From the NCBI GenBank assembly GCA_039519185.1, contig CM076851.1, forward strand, positions 32,323,825 through 32,387,824: 64,000 bases of DNA. Direction: 5' to 3'. This DNA comes from Astragalus membranaceus. Taxonomy: Eukaryota > Streptophyta > Magnoliopsida > Fabales > Fabaceae. The position numbers and the translations under genes are program-made. Below the pieces are notes generated by a model that saw only the letters and a list, made by a program, of their open reading frames with translations, was not told where the DNA came from and ran no database searches. Shown piece after piece: positions 32,386 to 45,200 of the stretch (within the stretch, counting starts at the first letter, position 1; every line of letters starts with the position of its first letter).

Positions 32386-33229
32386 GCTATGTCACTTGTG
32401 AAGGACCAACGTTTGTTTTCAGCTGCTCTAATGCAAATGATTCAATACCTGGGGCAGTTCCTGCACCCTCATAAGAAATTGGACTATCTTTATCAGCACC
32501 AAAATACCAAGATTGTTGGGAATCCTGAATATTGAACCTGCTCATTAGAGGCGGGAAAAAACATGTCAGAATAATATAAACTGAAGAGTAGATTAAATAT
32601 TTAACAATACATTTAGGGTCTTGCCCTCTTCCAAAAGTAAAAATAAATAAATTCAAAGAACATAAAAATCCTGTTGCTTTTCCATTTAATCGTTCCTTAA
32701 AATCTGCACTTGATTCCTCAAGGGATCCACCCTGGAACACAAAATCCTAAGGGGGAGGTAACCTCTTTGAAATGTAAGAGAGTAAGCCAGAAGGAAATCA
32801 TAACATGAAAAACAAAATCCAAAAGAGCAACACATCACTTTAAAGAGGAGTGCCTGATGGTGATTGTTTGCTAAAGTTGTTCCTGCCTTCATAAGCCAGC
32901 GGCTAAAGCAGTGATGGAGTTGATGATAAGAAATACATTAGATCAATGAAAAGGAGCCAAATACTAATTAAAGCCATCTAAATAAAGTCTCAAAACAGCT
33001 TATAACGAAGATCAAAGGGAGCTTTAAAAAAATGTACAAATTTTCTCTTAAAATTAATCAAAAAAGAAAAATAGACATGCATGCATTAAGTAATGTAATA
33101 TCATCATGAATCAATCAAAACTATAGGGAAGTGTCTTGTGGTAATCAAATAGAAGTTCGTAAAATGAAGTACCTTAGTACTGGGCAGTTCAGGTTCAAGC
33201 GGAGTTTCAAGTTGGAGAACCTTGGTCAT
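32386..33229 (-). pseudogene. Unrecognised possible spliced gene or gene fragment
   Basis: A candidate first exon 33229-33173 starts at an ATG (MTKVLQLETPLEPELPSTK) and ends at a GT donor. It lies downstream of a pyrimidine-rich CTCTCCCTCTCCC stretch (about 33305) typical of plant 5' UTRs. Possible further exons read GGSLEESSADFKERLNGKAT (about 32732-32665) and FNIQDSQQSWYFGADKDSPI, then SYEGAGTAPGIESFALEQLK with a stop at 32387. Splice signals exist, but the joining frame between the last two exons is uncertain. A hairpin CCCGGTAA-GAA-TTACCGGG follows the stop (about 32361-32380). I do not recognise the protein. It could be a small gene, a truncated duplicate, or chance. Confidence 0.35.
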
Positions 33230-34454
33230 GGTTTGCAATGAAGCAAAAGTTTAAGTTGTTGTCGTAGTTGTTCCATAGAGTCTATATTCCGCCACCATGT
33301 GTGTTCTCTCCCTCTCCCTCTATGATCCTCCTTCCTTCGTCTCCCTCACACTGTGGTTGGAAGGAGACACAAATGTTTTGATACAGTCTAACCGAATGGT
33401 GATTTTTACATAAATGTTAGGAAATTTACATAAATGTTATTAATCATAAAGGTAAGTTGCAATAAGAACATTGATTTGAATTTTATTTTATATTTTAAAT
33501 TTTGAATTTGAATAAGTGTTAACCGTCTTGAAAATTTGAATTTGGTTAAAAATGCATTTAATTTTGTGTCTTGAATTATTGTATAATTTTTTTTAAATAT
33601 GATAGATGACTATTTTGAAATTAATTTTGTTTGAATTATTAAACGTATTTTCAGGAAATTGTTAATGATGGTTGAGGTCTTATTTTGAAATTTGATTTTC
33701 GAAATTAATTGCAGAAAACAATATGTTGATGTAAATAATGAAACCTATTAATATATCATTGTTGCGTAAATATGGAAACCTATTATGGAAACCTATCAAC
33801 AAAACATAAAAACACTGATAATTGTTACCAAAAAGTTTCATGATAATTGTTACCAAAGAGTTTCATAATAATCTCAAAAAAAAAGTTTCATAATTGTTGC
33901 ATAAATATGGAAACCTATTAATATCATTGATTAGAAAATTTGAATTTTAAATTTAAGTATTCAATACATATATTTGTAAAATACAAAAATTTTCAGAAAA
34001 AGTATTTTGAGTCCCGTTTTGGTATATTGTAATTGTAATTATACTAACTACAATGTTATCCGAAATATAATATGTGTAGTTCCTTTATATTGATCTTTTT
34101 TTTGGACCAAGTTCCTTTATATTGATCTTATTATATATCAACTCTATTATTTTTATAATAGTGTGAAATATAAGATGTGAATTTCCCACTATTAATCTAA
34201 TTTTTTTTATTTTCTCAAAAAGAAATCTATTTTTTTATGGTTTAATAACAGCCAATTTTGTTTGAAGTAATTTTTTATTTTCGCTTGGCATTTTGTATAT
34301 GATTGCTACAACTGAAATTTTGTTTCGGCCAAAAACGTAATATTTTTAATGTAGTATACCAAATATAGTTATGAATCTTATGATTCCTTTCAAATTTTTA
34401 ATATTTTCTTTTAGCACATATTTGATTGAGTTTTCAAAAAACACAAAGCACGAT
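33230..34454. other. AT-rich spacer
   Basis: No gene recognised. At 33700-33920, short direct repeats of ATGGAAACCTATTAAT and AAAGTTTCATAAT words occur. The left flank of the next LTR is at 34454. Confidence 0.45.
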
Positions 34455-34916
34455 TGTAACACCCCGGTATTTTTATTTGTTAAAAACACCCAAGTGCACA
34501 TCAATCACACATCAGAGATAATATTTCCTGCTCAGACACTGAATACCACTATAAAATTTTCTGCTGAAATATAACATAACTGTCTTATACACAAATAAGA
34601 CCATACGGTACTCAGACCATAAACTGTCAGCAACTATGGTAGTCAGAGTCATACAAGAAAGCGGAATGAAAGATAAACATAACACTAATGCCATAGTGCT
34701 GTGATACATGGACAACAGAAGGAAAATAAACTTAAACATAAAGCTAAGTCATCATCCATCTCCCGGGGCCACCTACTCATGCCTCTGAGGTTTCTTCTGT
34801 CCCTGTTTATCTGTAAAACAACAACATTTAAACAGTGAGATACAATCTCAGTGAGTTCTACCAAGACCCCCTACTAGCACTCTCGGTTCAATTATATGAC
34901 CATTTGAACGCGACTT

Positions 34917-35152
34917 CGACTGCGCGAACGCTAAGCTGCGGTGTATCACATTCTTTAACTTTTAATATAATGCCGACTGCGCGAACGCTAAGCTGCGGCT
35001 AACCTGTTATAACTTGGTACGGCACCGACTGCGCGAACGCTAAGCTGCGATGAACCGCACTGTACGACACCGACTGCGCGAACGCTAAGCTGCGGTGTAT
35101 CGCACAACAAACAATTTAACATAACACCGACTACGCGAACGCTAAGCTGCGG
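34917..35152. repeat. Five-copy repeat of a 25-bp GC-rich word in the LTR
   Basis: The word starting CGACTGCGCGAACGCTAAGC and ending TGCGG occurs at 34917, 34974, 35026, 35071 and 35128, separated by unlike AT-rich spacers of 20-32 bp. The words are nearly invariant while the spacers are not. Confidence 0.92.
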
Positions 35153-35554
35153 CGAACCCCATAACCAATAGTGTTTCCTAACGGCACGGAGCCTAGGGTA
35201 AGGGTTCATGACTACCCCGCCTAGTATGTCAACATGGGTCGTCACCCAAACTCGATATAATATATATATATCTACAATCATATGAACTCATAGTTCATTT
35301 GCATTATACTTTACCACGTAGGACTCATAGTCCGCTTTGTTGTCAATAAAACATATCCGCACACGTATGCTATTATTCGGTTTTTCGAAACGATTTGGAC
35401 ATCAAAAGTATTTTATAAAACCTTTTTGAAACATACCCAAAATCATGGCATTATTAGCCTAATATCATTATGGAAGGGTTAGGAAAGGATTAGGAGAGGA
35501 TTGGAATCGAAACGGAATCATTTAGGGCACTCTGAAAAATTTGGACAGAACCAT

Positions 35555-35783
35555 GCGCACGGATCGTGCCCCTGGGACGCACGGATCGTGCTCATGCGCA
35601 CGGATCGTGCCCCTGGGACGCACGGATCGTGCGCCCTGTTAAACATTTTCAAAATCTGAAACCGAACCAGGCGCACGGATCGTGCCCCTGGGACGCACGG
35701 ATCGTGCGCCCTGTTAAACATTTTGAAAATCTGAAACCGAACCAGGCGCACGGATCGTGCCCCTGGGACGCACGGATCGTGCT
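35555..35783. repeat. Eight copies of GCACGGATCGTGC in the LTR
   Basis: The 13-bp word, with GCACG/CGTGC arms around GAT, occurs eight times in pairs separated by CCCTGGGAC. The pairs sit within larger units of about 75 bp containing CTGTTAAACATTTT. Open frames here on both strands follow from the repeat. Confidence 0.92.
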
Positions 35784-36779
35784 CATTTGACAGCATTGCA
35801 AAAATAGTCATTTTCATGAAAATTCGCTTTCCGTTTAATCCGAAACTCGCTCCGATTGATTCCTAACTCGAAAACAGATCATACCAGGCAATATTCCAGT
35901 CCAATCAACATCAAACATTCAAGCAATTCAATCAAAAACCCAACAATTACGAATTTCATCAAAACACGATATATTTCAAAATAACGTTTTCGACTCAAAA
36001 TCCTTCGAAACCAAGTCATACAAAATGCATTTCAAAACAGAATAAACCTAAACGTGAGTAAAACTCACCCCTGAAGCGAGAGCCGATATCGAACCGAATT
36101 TGCCGAGACTTGAAAACTCTCGAACGGAACCCTATTTCACCAAACCGCTCAAACTTCGATTCGAACTTCACAACGCGATCAATCCGCTCCTAGCTTCGAT
36201 CCTAAACATAACCCAATCATCAACACAACCTATCAATCCATGATTTCAACAAATTTTCCCCACAAACCCTCAATTTTCGAAGTAAAAAAGCAAGGGGAAA
36301 AATGGAGGGAAATCTTACCAAGTTCTTGGGTTATGATGAGGGAGAGGAGATGATGATGGTGCTGAAATTTGAAGGGATGGGCTTCACTTCTTCTTCCTCC
36401 TTTCTCTTCTTCTTTCCTCTTCTTCTTTCTCTTCTTTTCTTTCTCTTTTCCTCTTCTGTTCGCGTCCTCTTCTTTCTTTCTTTCTTTAACACACACACAC
36501 ACACACTTACTTATTTAATAAATAAGTGGTAACGTGGTCCAATTACCATATTGATCTTAATTCCTTATTTCGATTCCAAAACTTCCTTGACCCGTATTAT
36601 CCGGTTAACGATCCGATGACAACCAATAAATAATTTTACCACTCAATAAATTTACCAGTCAAGTACTAAAACAATTCAATTGGGTTTACATATCCAAATA
36701 ATTCGCCTAATTATTTTGAGGATGTTACATTCTCCCCCACTTAAAAGAATTTTGTCCTCAAAATTAAACACAACGTACC

Positions 36780-39728
36780 TCAGGAAAACAAATACGGATA
36801 CCGAGCCCGCATGTCGTCCTCCAACTCCCACATAGCTTCCTCGACGGAAAAACCATCCCAAACCACTTTGACAATGGGAATTGACTTCGTCCGTAGCGTC
36901 CTCTCGCCCCGTTCCATGATGTAATTTGGATGAGGTTGGAAGGACAAGTCCGATCGAAGGTCAATTGTTTCAAAATCTAACGGTTGACTTGGATCGGGAA
37001 TGTACTTCCGCAACTGAGACACATGGAATACATCATGCATATTTGACAATGGTGGAGGCAAAGCAATACGGTATGCAAGAGGCCCTACTCGCTCGATAAT
37101 CTGGAAGGGTCCAATATACCGAGGACTGAGTTTCTTCACCCGTAATGCCCTACCTGTGCCAACTGTTGGTGACAATCTCAAAAACACATGGTCGCCCGAT
37201 TCAAACTCTAACGGCCTTCTCCTTTTGTCGGCATAGCTCTTTTGCCTACTTTGAGCAGCTTTCATTTTTTCCCTGATCTGGCGGATCTTTTCAGTAGTGT
37301 CATGAATCATCTCAGGTCCTAACAATCGGTTCTCACCGACTTCCCACCAACACAATGGAGTTCTACATTTCCTACCATACAAGGCTTCAAAAGGTGCCAT
37401 TCCGATACTGGAATGATAATTATTGTTGTAAGAGAATTCCACCAATGGAAGATGATCCTCCCATTTCTTTCCGTTATCAAGTACCGAAGCCCTAAGCATA
37501 TCCTCTAATGTCTGGATAGTTCTCTCGGTCTGACCATCCGTCTGCGGGTGATAAGCGATACTAAGAAGTACTTTAGTCCCCAATGCTTCATTCAGAGCTT
37601 TCCAAAATCGAGAAGTGAATTTCGGATCTCGATCCGAAACTATACTGGTAGAAACCCCATGTAACCTTACTATGTTCTTCAAATACACCTCAGCTAACTT
37701 GGATACTTTACTGCTCGAACGAACTGGAATAAAATGAGCCGACTTGGTTAACCGATCCACAACTACCCAAATGGAGTCGTTACCGGCTTGAGACCTTGGC
37801 AACGCCATTACAAAATCCATAGAAATGTCTTCCCACTTCCACATTGGCACGTCTAGTGGCCGTAACAGACCAGCAGGCTTCTGATGCTCTATCTTAACTC
37901 TTTGGCAAGTTAAGCATCGAGATACGAATTCAGCAATCTCTAACTTCATTCCATGCCACCAATACATCTGCTTTAAATATCTATACATCTTGGTGGATCC
38001 AGGATGTACAGAAAATAAACTTCGGTGTGCTTCCTCTAGCACTTGCTTTTTAATATCTTCATTATCGGGCACACAGATCCTACCGTTGAAACAAATCACT
38101 CCATCACTATCATCGGTAAAGTCTGGCAACACTTTTTGTGATTGTAGCTTCACATCAATTTCCTACGCTAAGCGAATAGAATCCCTTAATGAACTAGAGA
38201 TCCTCATGTGGCTCAACACTAACCGGTTCTTCCTTGATCTTGCATTCAAATTTAAGTCTCTAAAGGACTCCAACAATTTCATTTCATGCATCATAAACTC
38301 TGCTATATGAATGTATTTCCTACTTAGTGCATCAGCTACAACATTAGCCTTTCCCGGATGATACTTCAATTCGAAGTCATAATCCTTCAGAAATTCTACC
38401 CACCTTCTCTGCCTGTTATTCAACTCCTTCTGATCAAACAAATATTTCAAGCTTTTATGATCACTAAAGACTTCGAAACGAGACCCATATAGGTAATGTC
38501 TCCAAATCTTCAGTGCGTACACAATAGCTGCCAACTCCAAATCATGAGTCGGATAATTCTCTTCATGAGTCTTCAACTGTCTGGAGGCATGAGCTACAAC
38601 TTGTTGGTTCTGCATGAGAACACATCCCAAACCCTTTCCAGAAGCATCGCTGAAAATTTGAAAATCCAAAGACGGATCTGGAAGAATTAGGATTGGAGCA
38701 GAAGTCAACCTAACTTTCAATTCTTGAAAACATTCCTCACAATCGGCATCCCATGTAAATGGTTGGGCCTTACGAGTTAACCGGGTAAGTGGAAGAACCA
38801 ATTGTGAGAATCCTTGAATAAATCTCCTGTAGTAACCGGCTAGACCCAAGAAACTTCTTATTTCAATGACAGATGTTGGTCGTTCCCAGTTCAATACAGC
38901 TTCCACCTTACTGGGATCCACCGCAACTCCCGATTGGGAAATCACATGTCCCAAAAACTTCACTTCCGGCATCCAGAAGTCACACTTCGACGGCTTGGCA
39001 TACAATTTCTTCTCTCGGAGTACGTTCAGAACAATGCGGAGATGTTGAACATGGTCCTCAATGGTCTTAGAGTACACCAAGATATCGTCAATAAAAACTA
39101 CTACAAACTGATCGAGGTACGTGTGAAAGACTCGGTTCATGTAATCCATGAATACAGCTGGAGCATTAGTCAAACCGAAGGGCATCACCACGAACTCATA
39201 ATGTCCATACCTAGTACGGAAAGCTGTCTTCGGAATATCTAAGGCTCTTACCTTTATTTGATGATAGCCCGACCTCAGATCAATTTTTGAAAATACCACT
39301 GCACCTCGAAGTTGGTCAAGCAAATCGTCTATCCTTGGCAAGGGATATTTATTCTTGATCGTCACTTTATTCAGTTGTCGATAATCTATGCACAATCTCA
39401 TGCTACCATCCTTCTTTTTGACTAGCAACACCGGAGCACCCCATGGAGAAGCACTCGGTCGGATAAACCTTTTCGATATTAATTCTTCAAGTTGAGACTT
39501 CAGTTCCTTCAATTCTAAAGGAGACATTCTATAAGGAGCAATAGATATTGATCCTGTACCAGGAACCAATTCTATAGAAAATTCTACCTCTCGATCAGGA
39601 GGTAAGGATGAAACTTCTTCTGGAATGACATCTAGAAATTCATTTACCACTTGCACAGATGACAAGTCTAAACCCGTTTCAGTAGATGCAGACAACATAA
39701 TAAGAATAGCTGTTTGGTCAGAGAGCAT
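36780..39728 (-). pseudogene. pol: Tekay/Del-type chromovirus pol (RT, RNase H, integrase, chromodomain), one stop
   Basis: From 39728 downward: reverse transcriptase with RLCIDYRQLNKVTIKNKYPL and the catalytic FIDDILVYSK, then RNase H (IFSDASGKGLGCVLM and DHKSLKYLF). A stop TAG at 38163-38165 interrupts the frame. Integrase follows (zinc finger HRSLFSVHPG...CLTCQ; core with DFVMALPRS, SDRDPKF and AYHPQTDGQTE), and a C-terminal chromodomain-like end reads IPIVKVVWDGFSVEEAMWEL. Only one in-frame stop lies in 980 codons, so decay is recent. Gag and protease are missing because the element is cut at about 39728, where it abuts a plus-strand relative. It would act in reverse transcription and chromatin-guided integration. 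Confidence 0.92.
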
Positions 39729-39845
39729 TGCTAAGTTACTGTCTCAGTTTGGTCAGAGAGCATTGCTGTCTCAGTTTGGTCAGAGAGCATTGTTGTCTCA
39801 GCGTGCAACATAATAAGGAGTTTAATCATACTAAGTTACTGTCTC
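39695..39845. other. Scrambled junction between two chromovirus copies
   Basis: The minus-strand pol sequence ends near 39728 and the plus-strand LTR starts near 39814. Between them CTGTCTCAGTTTGGTCAGAG is repeated, with parts at about 39709, 39740, 39769 and 39840. The word CAACATAATAAG, from the pol side (39698), recurs at 39807. This looks like filler DNA made by template switching during break repair. Confidence 0.75.
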
Positions 39846-40290
39846 AGTTTGGTCAGAGAGCATTGCTGTTTGAGAAGCGGTTCGAGCTCTAGCGGGGATT
39901 GTTCGAGCGGTTCTTAGTTGGTCGTCCGTGCTCCATCAGAAATTCTCGCGTATTCGGCAAATCGGTGAGTTCTACTCACGATTAGGGAGTGTGTTTAATA
40001 TTCTGGAATTTCTGGAATTTTTGTTTTGATGATTGATTTCGTGTCGAGACATTTTATCGAGTCGAAAACCTTTTTCGGAAAAACAGCGTTTTTACGGTTT
40101 TTCGGTGAATATATATGTTTTTATTGAATTGTTGATTTTAACGCTTTCGCTGGAATATGGACTGAATTTCTGGTTAGAAGGTCCATCTTTAAGTCTCGAT
40201 GGTCAAGAAAAGTCTCAAGGTCGAATAGGAAGCGAAACGGTACAAAACGGGTTTTCGAAATGCTGTTTTTTTTTCACAATTCTGTCTCTC

Positions 40291-40393
40291 ATCGCGTCGC
40301 GACCCGAGCCTTCGCGTCGCGACCTCCCCTTATTTTTGCAACGCAAAACTTTCTGTAACCTTTCGCGTCGCAACGGAACCAGTTCGCGTCGCG
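40291..40393. repeat. CGCGTCGCGAC word block of the chromovirus LTR
   Basis: Four copies of CGCGTCGC (about 40293, 40313, 40364 and 40385) with GAC or AACGG tails. The same block with point changes is at 47235-47340 in the 3' LTR. Confidence 0.88.
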
Positions 40394-40742
40394 ACGCTTT
40401 GCAGTTTTTCAGCAAAACACACTGATTTTGTTTTCGCGATAACTTTTGATCCGGGAACCCGATTGAGGTGTTCTCAGGTGCATTTGCAAGCTTATTCAAA
40501 GACCTAACTATATATATAATTTGAATTTGGAAAATACACTGTTTTTGAAATTCAAAACCGTTTTCAAAACCGAATTGTAGACTGCGTGTGAGCATATGAT
40601 TTTGAATATCAACACGAATAATTCGTCCAACTTGGTACCGTACTATAATGCCGGATGTCTATCATAGGATTCATCGAAATGGGTTATAGTTCAACAATAG
40701 ATATAGAATATCTAAAACTTAAGTGACGGCCCAATGCGGGTA

Positions 40743-40851
<109 letters not shown>

Positions 40852-41610
40852 CAAGTTGGGTGACGACCCGACGAAATAGCATACTAGGAAGGGAAGTCAT
40901 GAGCCCTCACCCTAGGCCCTGAAACGTTATGGTATGGTCTAACGTGGGATATCGGGATTGTGGGCTTTGCACGGCCGATTTATGCTAAGATAGGTTTTCG
41001 ATTCATCGAGATTGTGGGCTTTGCACGGTGGTATTAATTGACAAGGCTTAAAAATATGTGATAGTACTTTGTATACCAGGGCTTTGCACGGCTGGTAAAG
41101 GGACTAGTCATATATTGATATAAATAGTTATAAATTAACTATGTATATGGTTTTATAAAGGAACCGAGCGATAGTGAGGGGGGCACGGTAGAACTTACTG
41201 AGACAAGTTGTCTCACCCAATCATTGTTGTTGTTTTTACAGAGAAGCAGGGAAAGAGAAAGAGTCAGCGACACGAGTAGGTGACTCACTTCCGGAGGTGC
41301 CCACCAAGTGCAGTCTTATTGTTTTCTTTTATCTTTGCGGTTGACCTGTTATGGTTATATAACTTGTAATTGTTTATGAGTTGTATGAACCGCTTTTGAT
41401 TTCTCTGTTTATGGTATTGAACACTTGGGTTGTATTCCTTCGGATGTTTGAAACATTATGGAATTAAGACGAATGGATTTGAAGTATTATGCTTTATTTT
41501 CGGAAAAAGTTTGTACGTTCAATACTTTAACAGGAATTGTGTCCTCTGATTATTACTATAGTCGTGCATTACGGTATATCTACATGTTAGAAATACCGAG
41601 GTGTTCCATT

Positions 41611-41622
41611 TGGTATTAGAGC
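41611..41622 (+). promoter_or_regulatory. Primer-binding site, mutated
   Basis: TGGTATTAGAGC, 2 bp after the LTR. It has one C-to-T change from the tRNA-iMet complement seen at 27084 and, on the minus strand, at 54130-54141. Confidence 0.8.
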
Positions 41623-41745
41623 AGTTCGACCTAGTCGGACTTAGATGTTAAGAGTCTTTTACGTCTTCTAAGTCTGATTCTTCTTATTATGCTATTAGAC
41701 ATTGAGCCTGATCAATTTAATACTTTGTGCATATTTCGCAGAATC

Positions 41746-42275
41746 ATGGCTGGAAGAGGTAGGAGAAACCCACCTATTGATCCTCATTAGGAATGGATGC
41801 AGAATGTCATTGAAACTCAGCAAAAGATGATGAATGACATGATGCTAATGCAACAGCAAAAGATGGCTCAAATGGCTCAAATGCAGCAGATGCATCAAGT
41901 GCCTCAACCACAACCAAATGAACCAGTCAATGTACCACAACCTGAGGATCCCAACAGGATGTATTTTCTGTTTCTGAAGATGAAACCTCCAACCTTCAAA
42001 GGAGGATCCGACCCAATGAAAGCTCATTTCTAGGTGGATGCCATGGAAAGAATTTTTGTGACCTTACAATGCAACGAAGAAGAGAAGGTGATATGTGCTG
42101 CCAACGCTCTAGATGAAGATGCCCATACCTGGTGGACTAAGGCCAAAAGAATGCTCCAAACTCAAGGAACACCTCTTAATTGGGTTAACTTTAAGGAGTT
42201 GTTTCTTCGCCACTATTTCCCTAATGCCGAAAGACTTGTTAAGCAGTTGGGGAGTATGCGGCTAAGTTTGAGAGA
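41746..42275 (+). pseudogene. gag: chromovirus gag, N-terminal part, with stops
   Basis: ATG at 41746. Stops are at 41788-41790 (TAG) and 42031-42033 (TAG). A Met/Gln-rich segment (QQQKMAQMAQMQQMHQV) is followed by the Ty3-type Gag core (MKPPTFKGGSDPMKAHF, then AANALDEDAHTWWTKAKRML, FKELFLRHYFPNAERLVKQ). Near 42245-42275 the frame shifts and Gag continues in the next ORF. Confidence 0.85.
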
Positions 42276-45200
42276 TTGTCTCAATTCTATGAACTGGGAA
42301 CGACTGCTCCAAATGACCGTTGGAAAATGAATATGTTTAGACAAGGTCTTCGGGGTGATGTGAACCAAGGTCTTAGTTCTTACACTATGACCACTTATCC
42401 CGCTTTAGTGCAACAAGCACACACTGCTGAAGATGACCTGAAAAGGATGTATGCTAAGAAGAGGGATTTTTGGAAGGAAAAACGAAGGGGTAATGTATCG
42501 ACTTCTTCCAACCCTAGACAAAGGGGTAATTCCGATAAAGGGAAGCAAGTGCGGACAGTTGATTCTACAAGGCCTAGCAAATGTTCCATCTGCAAGAAGA
42601 ATCATAGAGGCAAATGTCAAACTGGACCAAATCAATGCTACTTTTGCAAGGAGGTGGGCCATTATGCTAATAATTTCCCGGCAAGGAAAGCTTTCTTGGA
42701 GTCTCCTGACGCTCCGAGACAGGCTAGAGTCAACACCTTGGACGCCCAGACCATCACACCAGCTGATAATCTCATAAGGGGTACAGGTTCTCTCTTTAAT
42801 CAAACTGTTAATATACTGTATGATTCTGGCGCTACTCACTGTTTTATCTCCGAAGTGTGTGTTGAACGGTTAGGATTAGAAGTATCTCCTATATCTGAAC
42901 CGATCACAATTCGTACTGCTGCAAAGGGTCGTGTTCGAACCCAATCATTATGCCTTAATTGTCTACTTACCATAGGAGGCAGGGAATTCGTTGTTGACTT
43001 TATCTGTTTGCCTATGAGGGGGATGGAGATCGTTTTGGGAATGAATTGGATGACTTCCAATCACGTTACTATTGACTGCTTCAAGCGTGCAATTAAGTTT
43101 CCTTCCGAAGTAGCGGAACATTCACCGCCTGCAGATGATGGTGTTATTTATTTCACTTCAGCCAGCCAGTCCCTATTCCAAGGTGCGGAAGCTTTTGTTG
43201 TTATTTTATCTGAATCAACTGAAGCTGGTTTGGATTTATCGTCTGTTCAAGTTGTTAATGAATTCTTAGATGTTTTTCTCGAGGAAGTTTCCTCTTTACC
43301 TCCGGAACGAGAAGTAGAATTCTCTATAGATTTGGCGCCTGGTGCACGGCCAATATCCATAGCACCTTATAGGTTGTCTCCTCTCGAACTGAAGGAATTG
43401 AAGTCCCAACTTGAGGAATTAATTTCCAGGAAGTTTATTCGACCGAGTGCTTCTCCATGGGGTGCTCCGGTGCTGCTAGTCAAGAAGAAGGACGGAAGTA
43501 TAAGATTATGTATCGACTACCGTCAATTGAACAAGATTACCATCAAGAATAAGTATCCGTTACCAAGGATAGATGATTTGCTTGATCAACTTCGAGGCGC
43601 TAAAATATTCTCCAAAATTGATCTAAGATCGGGATACCATCAAATCAGAGTGAAGGCCTTAGATATTCCGAAAACCGCTTTCCGTACGAGGTATGGACAC
43701 TACGAGTTTGTGGTGATGCCTTTCGGACTAACTAATGATCCAGCTATTTTTATGGATTACATGAATCGAGTTTTTCATTCCTACTTGGATCAGTTTGTGG
43801 TTGTCTTCATAGACGATATCTTGGTGTATTCAAAGACGATTGAGGAGCATGCTCAACATCTCCGCTTCGTTTTGAATGTACTCCGAGAAAAGAAGTTATA
43901 TGCAAAGCCGTCGAAGTGTTATTTCTGGATGTCACAAATAAAGTTTTTGGGTCATGTGATTTCCCAAGAGGGAGTAGCAGTGGATCCTAGTAAAGTGGAA
44001 GCTGTGTTGAATTGGGAGCGACCAACGTCGGTAACAGAAGTAAGAAGCTTTTTGGGCTTAGCAGGTTACTACAGAAGGTTTATACAAGGATTTTCACAAT
44101 TAGTTCTCCCACTCACCCGGCTAACTCGCAAGGGCCAACCGTTTATTTGAGATACTGATTGTGAGGAATGTTTTCTAGGATTGAAAGAACAGTTGACTTC
44201 TGCCCCAATCCTGATTCTTCCGGATCCGTCCCTGGGATTTCAAATCTACAGTGACGCCTCTGGGAAGGGTTTAGGATGTGTCCTTATGTAGAATCAACAT
44301 GTGGTGGCCTATGCATCCAGGAAATTGAAGACTCACGAACGAAATTACCCAACTCATGACTTAGAGTTGGCGGCCATTGTGTTTGCACTAAAAATTTGGA
44401 GATATTACCTTTATGGTTCTCGTTTCGAAGCTTTTAGTGATCACAAGAGCTTGAAATATCTGTTCGATCAGAAAGAGCTGAATAACAGACAGAGACGGTG
44501 GATTGAATTCCTGAAGGACTATGACTTCGAGTTGAAGTATCATCCTGGAAAGGCCAATGTTGTAGCAGATGCTCTAAGCAGGAAGTCTCTCCACACCGCC
44601 GACTTAATGGTCTATGAAATGGCATTGTTGGAGTCTTTTAGAGACTTGAATCTCAAGGTAACAAGGAAAAGCAACCGACTAGTGTTGCGGCATATTCGTG
44701 TCACCAGTGTATTGATAGACCAGATCCGTATGGCTCAAGAAGTTGATGTGAAGCTACAGTCTCAGAAAGGGTTGCCGAACTTCACCTTGGACAGTGATGG
44801 CGTTATTTGTTTTAATGGTAGGATTTGTGTGCCCAGTGACGAAGAAGTCAAGAGGCAAGTATTGGAGGAGGCTCATAGGAGTCAGTATTCCGTACATCCT
44901 GGATCCACCAAGATGTGCCGGGATTTAAAGCTAATGTATTGGTGGCCTGGAATGAAAACTGAAATTTCTGAGTTTGTATCTCGATGCTTAACCTGTCAGA
45001 AGGTTAAAGCAGAGCACCAACGACCTGCTGGCCAACTGCAACCACTTGATATACAAGTTTGGAAATGGGAAGATATCTCGATGGATTTTGTTATGGGTCT
45101 GCCGAGGTCGCACGCCGGTAATGATTCCATTTGGGTAGTGGTGGACCGATTGACTAAATCCGCTCACTTCATTCCCGTTCACTCAAATTATAAAGTATCC

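Larger units (their letters stand above)
34455..36729 (-). mobile_element. 3' LTR of a minus-strand chromovirus
   Basis: In the element's sense this LTR starts TGTAACATCCTC at 36729, right after the purine tract AAGTGGGGGAGAA. It ends GGGGTGTTACA at 34455 (2275 bp). It carries two repeat blocks (35555-35783 and 34917-35152) and a short AT run at 35255. A CT/GA-rich stretch with (CA)n lies at 36380-36510. No second LTR exists: the element is broken at about 39728. Confidence 0.88.

Noticed and set aside
34917..35152. CRISPR-like array (25-bp repeats, 20-32-bp spacers)
   Set aside because: It lies inside a plant retrotransposon LTR, with AT-rich spacers that are not foreign DNA and no cas genes. 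It is an LTR minisatellite.
35518..35817. 99- and 74-codon frames with repeated DPCVPGARSVR-type text
   Set aside because: Generated by the eight-fold GCACGGATCGTGC repeat.
36380..36510. Gene ORFs in the CT/GA-rich stretch (89 and 76 codons)
   Set aside because: Low-complexity Lys/Glu or Phe/Leu/Ser text from a polypyrimidine tract in the LTR.
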